Source: an uncultured Lachnospiraceae bacterium
GTDB taxonomy: Bacteria > Bacillota > Clostridia > Lachnospirales > Lachnospiraceae
Assembly (NCBI GenBank): GCA_944380315.1
Contig: CALWHG010000005.1
Coordinates: 17,530-81,529 of the forward strand
DNA length: 64,000 nucleotides
Direction of reading: 5' to 3'
The translations under genes were made by a program, and so were the position numbers. Shown piece after piece: positions 37,245-43,813 of the stretch; positions within the stretch are counted from its first letter, which is position 1, and the number at the start of each line of letters is the position of its first letter. Below the pieces are notes generated by a model. It was not told where the DNA came from and did no database searches. It saw only the letters and a program-made list of their open reading frames with translations.

Positions 37245-37271
37245 GGCAGGGACCGGGATCCGGTGACTGCC
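37245..37271 (+). other. Stem-loop between hflX and the cvfB-like gene
   Basis: GGCAG / CTGCC and ACCGG / CCGGT helices are stacked around a GG/GA purine internal loop, with a GAT loop at the tip. There is no T run. It sits just upstream of the ribosome site of the next gene. Confidence 0.55.
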
Positions 37272-37305
37272 AGGCGGCATGGAGAGACATTTTACGGAGA
37301 TGCTT

Positions 37306-38430
37306 ATGAACGGAGATACTGAAAGAAAAGAAAGAAGGCTCTATCCCTTTGAGATCAAAAAGGAGGAACGGAGGTCCGGGACCGACGAAGAGAGGACCGG
37401 AGGGAAAAACAGCCGCAGGGGCGGCAATTCCCCCGTGTCCATAGTCAGACATTCCGGAAAGGCTCCCAGAGAGCGGGAGAGCTACAGGGACCGAGAGGGC
37501 CATAAGGATGGAAGAAGGCCCGGCAGGTACGGTCAGAGACCTGACGGGGAGCACGGCACGAGAGCGGGCGGAGGTCACAGGAGCTATGAGGACATGGCGG
37601 ATGACTTCAGTGAGGCTCTCAGGCTCAGGGTGTCTAAAAATACAGACATAGGCACCTTCCTTGAGCTTCCTGATGGAGAGAAGGTGCTGCTGCCTTTTTC
37701 TGAGCAGACTGAGAGGCCTGCTGAGGGAGATGAGGTCACAGTATATCTTTTCAGGGACAAGGGCAACAGGCTGACTGCCACCATGAGAAGGCCCATACTT
37801 TCCGTAGGGGACCTGGGCATACTGAGGGTATCTGACTCTACACGCATAGGAGCCTTCCTTGACAATGGAGTTCCCAAGGAGGTGCTGCTGCCCTTCAGGG
37901 AGCAGATAAGCTCTCCCAGGGCGGGAGATGAGGTGCTGGTATATGTCTACAGGGACAAGAGCGGCAGGATGGCTGCCACCATGAGGGTCTATAAGCACCT
38001 GAGCACCACTGACCTTTATAAGGAGGGAGACCGGGTATCCGGATTCGTCTATGAGGTCAATGAAAAGCTGGGCATCTTCGTGGCTGTGGACGACAGGTAT
38101 TTCGGCATGATACCCGCCTCAGAGGTATACAAAAGGTATCGCTATGGTGACAGGGTAGAGGCCCGGGTCATAAGAGTGAGAGAGGATGGAAAGCTCGATC
38201 TCAGCCCCAGAGAGAGGGCCTATGCAGCTATAAGCTCAGATGCTGAGCTCATACTGGAAAAGCTCAGGGAGGGGGATGGCTTCCTTCCCTATGCGGACAA
38301 GGCTGATGCCGCTCTCATAGAGCAGGTATACGGCATGAGCAAGAACCAGTTCAAGAGGGCCCTTGGCAATCTCTATAAGCGCAGGCTGGTGGATATAGAC
38401 AGGGAAAAGGACACGGTCAGGCTCCTGTGA
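37306..38430 (+). CDS. CvfB/YitL-like S1 RNA-binding protein with disordered N-terminal extension
   Basis: RNA-binding protein of the CvfB group, linked in Firmicutes to virulence-factor and mRNA control. After residue ~95 the family layout is clear. Tandem S1-like barrels include LRVSKNTDIGTFLELPDGEK and LRVSDSTRIGAFLDNGVPKE, a third S1 domain has GDRVSGFVYEVNEKLGIFVA, and a C-terminal winged helix contains YGMSKNQFKRALGNLYKRRL. The first ~95 residues are a charged, Gly/Arg-rich, probably disordered stretch absent from typical ~280-300-residue members. The start is chosen for GGAG 6 bp upstream; ATGs at 37279 and 37300 are also in frame. Confidence 0.87.
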   Translation: MNGDTERKERRLYPFEIKKEERRSGTDEERTGGKNSRRGGNSPVSIVRHSGKAPRERESYRDREGHKDGRRPGRYGQRPDGEHGTRAGGGHRSYEDMADDFSEALRLRVSKNTDIGTFLELPDGEKVLLPFSEQTERPAEGDEVTVYLFRDKGNRLTATMRRPILSVGDLGILRVSDSTRIGAFLDNGVPKEVLLPFREQISSPRAGDEVLVYVYRDKSGRMAATMRVYKHLSTTDLYKEGDRVSGFVYEVNEKLGIFVAVDDRYFGMIPASEVYKRYRYGDRVEARVIRVREDGKLDLSPRERAYAAISSDAELILEKLREGDGFLPYADKADAALIEQVYGMSKNQFKRALGNLYKRRLVDIDREKDTVRLL

Positions 38431-38444
38431 TCACAGGCTCAGGA

Positions 38445-38478
38445 GTTTATAAAGTTTTTATAAACCCCAGGCTTTTTT
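38445..38478 (+). terminator. Rho-independent terminator after the cvfB-like gene
   Basis: A perfect 9-bp stem (GTTTATAAA / TTTATAAAC) with a 3-nt loop, followed by CCCCAGGC and a six-T run. A 14-bp palindrome (CCTGTGATCACAGG, 38424-38437) overlaps the stop codon just upstream. Confidence 0.75.
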
Positions 38479-38551
38479 ATGATGATGTTCACATTCCATT
38501 CAAAAAGAAAGGCTATCATGATAATAGAAAGTATTTTGAACGGGGTGTTTC

Positions 38552-38998
38552 ATGAACATATTATTTTATCTGACGCCTAAGTGTGACTGCGCCTATATAG
38601 ATACTGCCGATACTCTCCGGCAGGCTATGGAAAAGATGGAGTATCACAGATATTCCGCCATACCCATACTGGATGAAAACGGATCCTATGCAGGAGTCCT
38701 GACAGAGGGGGACCTCCTCTGGAGCATCAAGAACAAATATGATCTGGACCTCAGGAAGGCCGAGGATGTACCCATAACCGAGGTGGACAGGCGGAGAGAC
38801 TATACTCCCGTATCCATCAGGTCATCCATGGAGGATCTGATAAATGTGGCCCTGGGACAAAACTTCGTCCCTGTGGTGGATGATGCGGATAAGTTCATAG
38901 GCATAGTGACCAGGAAGGACATAATCAAGTATTTCTCTGAGAAGCTGAGCAAGTCCGAGGCCATGGAAAGGACGGATGCTCAGTATCAGTATGCCTGA
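38552..38998 (+). CDS. CBS-domain protein
   Basis: 148 residues made almost entirely of a CBS pair. The first unit carries YHRYSAIPILDENGSYAGVL and TEGDLLW; the second carries NFVPVVDDADKFIGIVTRKD and IIKYF. CBS pairs bind adenine nucleotides such as AMP, ATP or cyclic dinucleotides and usually regulate a partner. No enzymatic or transport domain is attached and the partner is unknown. The gene has GGGGTG before its ATG and stands alone after a terminator. Confidence 0.88.
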   Translation: MNILFYLTPKCDCAYIDTADTLRQAMEKMEYHRYSAIPILDENGSYAGVLTEGDLLWSIKNKYDLDLRKAEDVPITEVDRRRDYTPVSIRSSMEDLINVALGQNFVPVVDDADKFIGIVTRKDIIKYFSEKLSKSEAMERTDAQYQYA

Positions 38999-39110
38999 TC
39001 AGAACTGTTTTTCATGTTTTTATTTTCATAATCTAACATGGATTATTTTCTGATCCGGCGAAATGGAGTATCTTAGACATATAAAGCTACCAAGGAGGAG
39101 TTTCGTAGAT

Positions 39111-39815
39111 ATGGAAAAAATATTCATTCCCTGCTCATACAACCCTGAGCTCAAGCTCGAGGTATACAAGGGACATTTTGCTTCTGACAGATTTCACTCA
39201 AATTATTATATAGACCTCATACCCATGAAGGTCCAGCTGGCCAAGGCAAAGCTGACTGCAGAGGCCATGGCTGACAAGTATGTGCACAGGGTAAAGACAG
39301 GTGCGCGCAAGGGCATAGGCAGCGAGTATGCAGCCCTTTCCTCAGACCTTGCCATGAGCACTCCCATCGATACCATCATCTGCATGGACGGATGTGAGGC
39401 CCTTGGTGCATACGTGGCTGACAAGCTTTCAGGATATGGTGTATCCACCAACAACGAGTTCGGTACCTACAACATCGTGACACCTGACTTCGATGATTCA
39501 GGAGCTCTGCTCGTCACCGATGACTTCCAGAAGATGCTGAAGGGCAAGAACATACTCATACTTCTTGCTACGGCCATGCAGGGCAAGACCCTCGGAAGGA
39601 TACTTTCCACCGTTTCCGAGTACGGCGGACATATCATAGGTATTTCAGTTATATTCTCCATGGTGGACAGCCTGGACGGATACCCTGTAAATGCTGTATT
39701 TTCAAGGGAGGACATCCCTGACTTCGAGCTTTCCGATGACAAGGGCTGTGAGCTCTGCGGAAAGAAGGTGCCTGTGGACGGTATCATAACCCGTTACGGA
39801 CTGAGAAAGATCTGA
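39111..39815 (+). CDS. Phosphoribosyltransferase-like protein (orotate PRTase-like)
   Basis: Type I PRTase fold protein of a family common in Lachnospiraceae and often labelled orotate phosphoribosyltransferase. Seen: FIPCSYNPELKLEVYKGHFA, a conserved DTIICMDGCEALGAYVADKL, and NILILLATAMQGKTLGRIL, which replaces the usual acidic PRPP loop. The C-terminal CELCGKKVPVDG is a small CxxC element. Because the acidic PRPP motif is not canonical, real orotate activity is uncertain. The ATG at 39111 has AAGGAGGAG upstream; an ATG at 39063 is in frame but has a poor site. Confidence 0.7.
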   Translation: MEKIFIPCSYNPELKLEVYKGHFASDRFHSNYYIDLIPMKVQLAKAKLTAEAMADKYVHRVKTGARKGIGSEYAALSSDLAMSTPIDTIICMDGCEALGAYVADKLSGYGVSTNNEFGTYNIVTPDFDDSGALLVTDDFQKMLKGKNILILLATAMQGKTLGRILSTVSEYGGHIIGISVIFSMVDSLDGYPVNAVFSREDIPDFELSDDKGCELCGKKVPVDGIITRYGLRKI

Positions 39816-39851
39816 TCGCCTGAGGAGGCTCGGGAGACCAGCATAGGACAG

Positions 39852-39897
39852 AAAAACAGCATCCCCGGAGGAATGACTTCCTTCCGGGGATGTTTTT
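39852..39897. terminator. Bidirectional terminator between convergent genes
   Basis: A 12-bp stem (CATCCCCGGAGG / CCTTCCGGGGATG with a G-T pair), with TTTTT on the + side and AAAAA before the left arm, which reads as a T run on the - strand. It serves both the phosphoribosyltransferase-like gene and the convergent crp-type gene. Confidence 0.88.
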
Positions 39898-39932
39898 AGT
39901 CTATATTTTATCGGACAATATTTTATCTGACA

Positions 39933-40607
39933 TCAATAATCCAGCACCAGGTCCTCATCTATGACTGCCCTGAGCTTTCCAAGATCGTTTATGATGGTCT
40001 TCCTGCCGCTCTTCGTTATGGCTCCCGTCTTTTTGAGTGCGCTCATGATCCTTGCCACGGTTATGCTGTGGACTCCGAGATAGTGGCTCAGCTCATCGTA
40101 GGTGAACAGAGGATCCAGCACAAGGCTTCCGGAATCATCCGGCTCGCTTTGCTCCATGATGAGCCAGCAGAGCCTTCCTGCAGCGGAGGTTTCTCTGCTG
40201 GTATAATAGTGATAAAGCACCTCCATGTAGGTGGTGAAGACTATGTTCATCATGAGATCCCGGAAGGGCTGCTCCTTGTGGAGCATGGCGAAGGTCTTGC
40301 GGTCTATGCGGTACAGCTCGCAGTCACTTTTGGCCAGTATGGTGAACATAGCAGGCTCATGTATGGAGGGCATGGGATCCACTCCCAGGAACTGCCTGAC
40401 CAGAGGAGCGAAGCCTACGCAGCTGGGACCTCTGAAGAACAGATAGATGAATTCGTCTCCCTTTTTGTTTGTGGAGGTCAGGGCAGCAAGGCCCTTATCC
40501 AGCACATACATATAGTCATCGTCAGAACCCTCTATGCCGTCGCTTATGATCTCACCGCGTCCCACCTGGATCCGTTTTCCGTATCTGCAAAGGTCGTGTA
40601 TATCCAT
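39933..40607 (-). CDS. Crp/Fnr family transcriptional regulator
   Basis: The only - strand gene here, divergent from the SLC13-type permease. The N-terminal half is a cyclic-nucleotide-binding-type beta barrel (VGRGEIISDGIEGSDDDYMY, then FFRGPSCVGFAPL). A dimer helix follows, then a C-terminal winged helix with FTYDELSHYLGVHSITVARI and MSALKKTGAI as the DNA-reading part. No cysteine cluster for an Fe-S sensor is evident, so it is more Crp/HcpR-like than FNR-like. The ATG at 40607 has GGGGAA upstream; the open frame continues 17 codons further. Inferred to control the sulfur genes through TAAC-N4-GTTAT sites. Confidence 0.88.
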   Translation of the reverse strand: MDIHDLCRYGKRIQVGRGEIISDGIEGSDDDYMYVLDKGLAALTSTNKKGDEFIYLFFRGPSCVGFAPLVRQFLGVDPMPSIHEPAMFTILAKSDCELYRIDRKTFAMLHKEQPFRDLMMNIVFTTYMEVLYHYYTSRETSAAGRLCWLIMEQSEPDDSGSLVLDPLFTYDELSHYLGVHSITVARIMSALKKTGAITKSGRKTIINDLGKLRAVIDEDLVLDY

Positions 40608-40684
40608 AAATATTCCCCATAATGTTATGCTCCAAGCATGAGACCATGTGACAGTCATGCCCTGTACCTTAACTCCTGAGGCTT

Positions 40685-40714
40685 ATTATAACATAAAATT
40701 ATCCTTTAAGTTAA
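40685..40714 (-). promoter_or_regulatory. Predicted promoter of the crp-type gene
   Basis: On the - strand: TTAACT (40714-40709) as -35 and a perfect TATAAT (40690-40685) as -10, 18-bp spacer. The -35 overlaps the dyad at 40711-40724, which would allow self-repression. Confidence 0.65.
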
Positions 40715-40724
40715 CCTAAGTTAT
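40711..40724 (+). promoter_or_regulatory. Candidate Crp/Fnr-type operator of the permease promoter
   Basis: TTAAC-CTAA-GTTAT, a 5-4-5 dyad as used by Crp/Fnr regulators. Its first base is exactly 36 bp before the -10 candidate TAAAAT (40747-40752), putting its centre at about -41.5. The same motif with the same spacing occurs before trxB. Confidence 0.65.
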
Positions 40725-40743
40725 TTTTAAACAGAGGGGACTC

Positions 40744-40802
40744 CGTTAAAATAATGACAAAAGATGTAGGTTTTTAAACAAAAGGATCGTTAAAATGCTG
40801 AC
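40744..40802 (+). repeat. Direct repeat in the permease leader
   Basis: CGTTAAAATAATGAC at 40744-40758 and CGTTAAAATGCTGAC at 40788-40802: 13 of 15 bases are identical, 44 bp apart. The first copy contains the predicted -10 box. Confidence 0.65.
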
Positions 40803-40804
40803 GA

Positions 40805-40848
40805 TCAAAGGGGAGGTGCGGCCTTTCGCACCATTTCGTGCGCTTTGA
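40805..40848 (+). promoter_or_regulatory. Structured 5' leader with mutually exclusive hairpins
   Basis: An outer stem (TCAAAG / CTTTGA) encloses GGTGCG-CGCACC (40815-40832). The CGCAC arm can instead pair with GTGCG at 40838-40842, excluding the first stem. The leader from the predicted start is about 125 nt. Its function is unknown; it matches no riboswitch class I recognise. Confidence 0.45.
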
Positions 40849-40886
40849 CGGTCCTTCAAAAAAAGAAATGAGGTATGTTAGAAGCT

Positions 40887-42344
40887 ATGTCTAAAGAAAA
40901 AGGCGGTCTTTCACTGACCATGATCAACACAATCATCGGTATAGCCATCATGTTCATCATCAGGCTATTCCCGCCCGTGGCTCCCATAACCGAGACAGGC
41001 ATGGAGGTGCTTGGTATATTTATCGGTACCCTCTGGCTCTGGACCACGGTAGACCCTACCTGGGCAAGTATCTTTTCCATATTCATGATAGGTGTCAGCA
41101 GCTACGATACCATGGGCAATGTCATCACTGCCGCATTTGGTAACCCTACCGTAGTACAGATGCTCTTCATGATGATCTTTTCCGGAGCACTCGTTAACCA
41201 GAGGATCACTCCTTACATAGGACGCTGGTTCCTTACAAAGAAGGTGGCAGAGGGCAAGCCCTGGCTGCTGACATTCTTCATATGCCTTGGAGCATATATA
41301 CTTTCAGTATTCCTCGGACCCTTCGCTCCCATATTCCTGTTCTGGCCCGTGCTTTATGAGATATTCCAGCAGCTGGGCTATACAAACAAGGACAAGTATC
41401 CCAAGATAGCAGTCATCATGGTAGTATTTTCCTCCATGCTGGGCTTCCCTGTACCCCCTTATCAGGGCAACACCCTTGCGCTGCTCACTAACTATCGTAC
41501 CATATCCCAGGGTACAGTCACCATCAACGATGGTATGTACTTTGCATGGGGCATAACCCTTGGCTTCATGCTCATGGTGCTGTCCATACTTTTCTGCAAG
41601 TATGTGTTCCGTCCCGATGTGAGCAGGCTCAAGAACCTGACCATAGAGGACCTTAACAGGAACCCTCTGCCTCCCATGACCATACATCAGAAGGTACTTT
41701 CCATCACCTTCGTGATCTATGTGCTCTGCATGCTGCTTCCCAGCTGGATACCCACGGCTCCCGGCATGGCAGTGCTCAAGGCCAACTCGACCGGACTCGC
41801 AGCCATATTCGTATCGCTGCTTTCAGCCCTTCAGATCAAGGGTAAGTCTGTTATCGATTTCCAGGCTACCATGAAGAACAACGTGGCATGGAGCACCTTC
41901 TTCCTCTGCACCTCAGCTATCCTTATAGGCAGCGTGCTTACCGCAGAGAATACAGGTATCTCAGGATTCCTCAACCAGCTCCTTGTGCCCATGTTCTCAA
42001 ACATGAATTCATTTACCTTCATCATATTCCTGATGGTAGTGCTCTGTGTGCTGACAAATGTCTGCAACTCACTGGTCATCGGTATGATACTTCAGCCCGT
42101 CATCCTGACCTACAGCCAGGCTACAGGCGTAAATGCAGCTCCCATAGTTGCCATGTCCATATTCTTCGTGCTTTCATGCGCCATGGAGACACCTGCTGCA
42201 TCACCCTTCGCAGCCATGCTCTTTGGTAACAAGGAGTGGCTCAAGTCCACCGACATCTATAAGTACTGCGGTATACTCATACTCTTTGAGTTTGCTCTCG
42301 TGCTCGTGATCGGTGTACCTTATGCAAACCTCCTTCTCGGTTGA
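40887..42344 (+). CDS. SLC13/DASS-type anion permease
   Basis: Membrane carrier with about 11-12 helices. The layout suits the divalent anion:sodium symporter superfamily: a first half with WTTVDPTWASIFSIFMIGVS and LVNQRITPYIGRWFLTKK, and a second half with FLCTSAILIGSVLTAENTGI, NVCNSLVIGMILQPVI and SCAMETPAASPFAAMLFGNK. Family substrates are dicarboxylates, citrate, sulfate and related anions. Because it lies between a Crp-type regulator and sulfur genes, uptake of sulfate, a sulfate ester or a sulfonate is inferred. An ATG at 40875 is also in frame. It has its own promoter with a candidate operator and leader. Confidence 0.85.
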   Translation: MSKEKGGLSLTMINTIIGIAIMFIIRLFPPVAPITETGMEVLGIFIGTLWLWTTVDPTWASIFSIFMIGVSSYDTMGNVITAAFGNPTVVQMLFMMIFSGALVNQRITPYIGRWFLTKKVAEGKPWLLTFFICLGAYILSVFLGPFAPIFLFWPVLYEIFQQLGYTNKDKYPKIAVIMVVFSSMLGFPVPPYQGNTLALLTNYRTISQGTVTINDGMYFAWGITLGFMLMVLSILFCKYVFRPDVSRLKNLTIEDLNRNPLPPMTIHQKVLSITFVIYVLCMLLPSWIPTAPGMAVLKANSTGLAAIFVSLLSALQIKGKSVIDFQATMKNNVAWSTFFLCTSAILIGSVLTAENTGISGFLNQLLVPMFSNMNSFTFIIFLMVVLCVLTNVCNSLVIGMILQPVILTYSQATGVNAAPIVAMSIFFVLSCAMETPAASPFAAMLFGNKEWLKSTDIYKYCGILILFEFALVLVIGVPYANLLLG

Positions 42345-42369
42345 GTTTGACGTATATTTTCAACAAAAT

Positions 42370-42383
42370 ATAACGAATGTTAT
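42370..42383 (+). promoter_or_regulatory. Candidate Crp/Fnr-type operator of the trxB promoter
   Basis: ATAAC-GAAT-GTTAT, a perfect 5-4-5 dyad. Its first base is exactly 36 bp before CATAAT (42406-42411), the same geometry as at 40711, giving a centre near -41.5. Confidence 0.65.
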
Positions 42384-42411
42384 TTAAAATTTACGGGAAA
42401 TTTGCCATAAT
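42383..42411 (+). promoter_or_regulatory. Predicted promoter of trxB-trxA-ASST-asrABC
   Basis: CATAAT at 42406-42411 as -10 and a poor TTTAAA at 42383-42388 as -35 (17-bp spacer). A weak -35 next to a centred dyad is typical of activator-dependent promoters. Confidence 0.6.
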
Positions 42412-42436
42412 ATATTTATATAGGCAGATTTCCCGT
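42393..42436 (+). repeat. 14-bp inverted repeat across the trxB transcription start
   Basis: ACGGGAAATTTGCC (42393-42406) and GGCAGATTTCCCGT (42423-42436) are inverted copies with 13 of 14 bases matching. The arms are 30 bp centre to centre around an AT-rich 16-bp spacer that holds most of the -10 box. There is no T run, so it is an operator candidate or a leader hairpin rather than a terminator. Confidence 0.7.
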
Positions 42437-42458
42437 GACCTTAAGTAGGGGAACTTGA

Positions 42459-42476
42459 GCCGCAGAGCCCTGCGGC
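42459..42476 (+). other. Hairpin just upstream of the trxB ribosome site
   Basis: A perfect 7-bp GC-rich stem (GCCGCAG / CTGCGGC) with an AGCC loop, 5 bp before GGAG and 16 bp before the ATG. Confidence 0.6.
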
Positions 42477-42492
42477 AGAATGGAGATGTGAC

Positions 42493-43416
42493 ATGAACGA
42501 GATATATGATGTGGTCATCATAGGCTCAGGCCCTGCAGGTATGACCGCAGCGGTCTATGCAGCCAGAGCCGACATGAAGGTACTTATGCTGGACAAGCTG
42601 GCCCCCGGCGGACAGATCATCAACACAAACGAGATCAACAATTATACCGGTATCCAGAGCATCAACGGCGCTGAGCTCGCCATGCAGATGTTTGAGCATA
42701 CCCAGGCTCTGGGCGTCGGCTTCGACTACCGCACCGTTACCCGCATAGAGGACTGCGGAAAGATAAAGAAGATACACTGCCTTGAGGATGACATGGTATA
42801 TGAGGCAAAGGCAGTCATCATAGCCACAGGTACAAGGCATCGTACCCTGGGACTTCCCACCGAGGATAAGTGGAAGGGCAACGGCATAAGTTGGTGTGCC
42901 ATCTGCGACGGAGAGCAGTACCGCGGCAAGGACGTGGTAGTCATAGGCGGAGGCAACTCTGCAGTAGAGGAGTCACTGTACCTGGTAGGCATAGTGAACA
43001 GCCTGACCATAGTCACCATGTTCGATCTGACCGCAGATCCCATGGTATGCGACAAGCTCAGGGCAAATCCCAAGGTGAAGATCTATGCATATCAGGATGT
43101 GCTTGATTTTACCGGAGAGGACAAGCTTACAGGCGTGCACTTCAAGAGCACCAAGACCGGCGAGGAGAACACGGTACAGTGCGACGGAGTATTTGAGTAT
43201 ATAGGCCTTGAGCCCACCACAGAGTTCGTGGAGGATCTGGGCATACTTGACCGTGGATACGTAGTGGTCAACAACAGGATGGAGACCTCAGTGCCCGGTA
43301 TCTACGCTGCCGGTGACTGCATAGTGAAGAACCTTCGTCAGGTCATCACTGCCTGCGGAGACGGAGCCATAGCAGCCGAGGAGGCATCTCATTACGTACA
43401 GAAGCTTGAGGGCTGA
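42493..43416 (+). CDS. trxB: Thioredoxin reductase
   Basis: NADPH-dependent flavoenzyme that reduces thioredoxin. The FAD motif VVIIGSGPAGMTAAVYAA, the redox pair in WCAICDG (Cys135, Cys138), the NADPH motif VVVIGGGNSAVEESLYL, and the C-terminal FAD segment PGIYAAGDCIVKNLRQVI are all present. The 307-residue length is normal. It is the first gene after the second candidate Crp-type operator and is followed 49 bp later by trxA. Its placement in front of a sulfotransferase and sulfite reductase suggests a dedicated reductant supply, although it could also be the general enzyme of the cell. Confidence 0.94.
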   Translation: MNEIYDVVIIGSGPAGMTAAVYAARADMKVLMLDKLAPGGQIINTNEINNYTGIQSINGAELAMQMFEHTQALGVGFDYRTVTRIEDCGKIKKIHCLEDDMVYEAKAVIIATGTRHRTLGLPTEDKWKGNGISWCAICDGEQYRGKDVVVIGGGNSAVEESLYLVGIVNSLTIVTMFDLTADPMVCDKLRANPKVKIYAYQDVLDFTGEDKLTGVHFKSTKTGEENTVQCDGVFEYIGLEPTTEFVEDLGILDRGYVVVNNRMETSVPGIYAAGDCIVKNLRQVITACGDGAIAAEEASHYVQKLEG

Positions 43417-43465
43417 CATAAGGCCCCGGCGGCACATAAACACAGCAAAGACAAAGGAGACAGAC

Positions 43466-43777
43466 ATGATCAAAGAGGTAAATGCGGAAGAGTATAAGGC
43501 TGAGGATAAGAGCGGCCTTGTACTTGTGGATTTTTACTCCAGCACCTGCGGACCCTGCAAGATGATGGCATTCGTGCTTCGTGATGTGGATCAGCAGCTC
43601 GGCGACAAGGTAAAGATCCTTAAGGTCAATTTTGATGAGAACAAGGAGCTGGTAGCAGAAAACGGGGTGACCGGCTATCCTACACTGGTGCTTTTAAAGG
43701 ACGGAGCTGAGGTAAAGCGCCTCGGCGGACTCCAGCAGAAGCCCGTAGTCATCAAGATGATCGAAGAGAACCTGTAA
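43466..43777 (+). CDS. trxA: Thioredoxin
   Basis: Small dithiol carrier protein. Active site CGPC (Cys28, Cys31) in VDFYSSTCGPCKMM, and the cis-Pro in GVTGYPTLVLLKDG. It is 103 residues. The frame opens earlier, but AAAGGAGACAGAC before this ATG marks the start. It lies between trxB and the aryl-sulfate sulfotransferase gene (36 bp). In sulfur metabolism thioredoxin reduces PAPS reductase or S-sulfonated thiols to release sulfite. No PAPS reductase is present here, which makes the pairing with a sulfotransferase notable. Confidence 0.94.
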   Translation: MIKEVNAEEYKAEDKSGLVLVDFYSSTCGPCKMMAFVLRDVDQQLGDKVKILKVNFDENKELVAENGVTGYPTLVLLKDGAEVKRLGGLQQKPVVIKMIEENL

Positions 43778-43813
43778 ATCCACCAAGTAAAATCATTTAA
43801 GGAGAAGAGAAAC

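Noticed and set aside
38424-38437. CCTGTGATCACAGG as a Crp site
   Set aside because: It lacks the 6-bp spacer, overlaps a stop codon and lies in front of a terminator; probably structural or chance.
40068-40622. Long + strand frame opposite the Crp-type gene
   Set aside because: The - strand product has a clear Crp fold and ribosome site; the + strand product shows no family features.
40636-40660. GCATGA-N13-TCATGC inverted repeat in the regulator leader
   Set aside because: Short arms, wrong spacing for a Crp-type site and no second copy; likely a weak leader hairpin.
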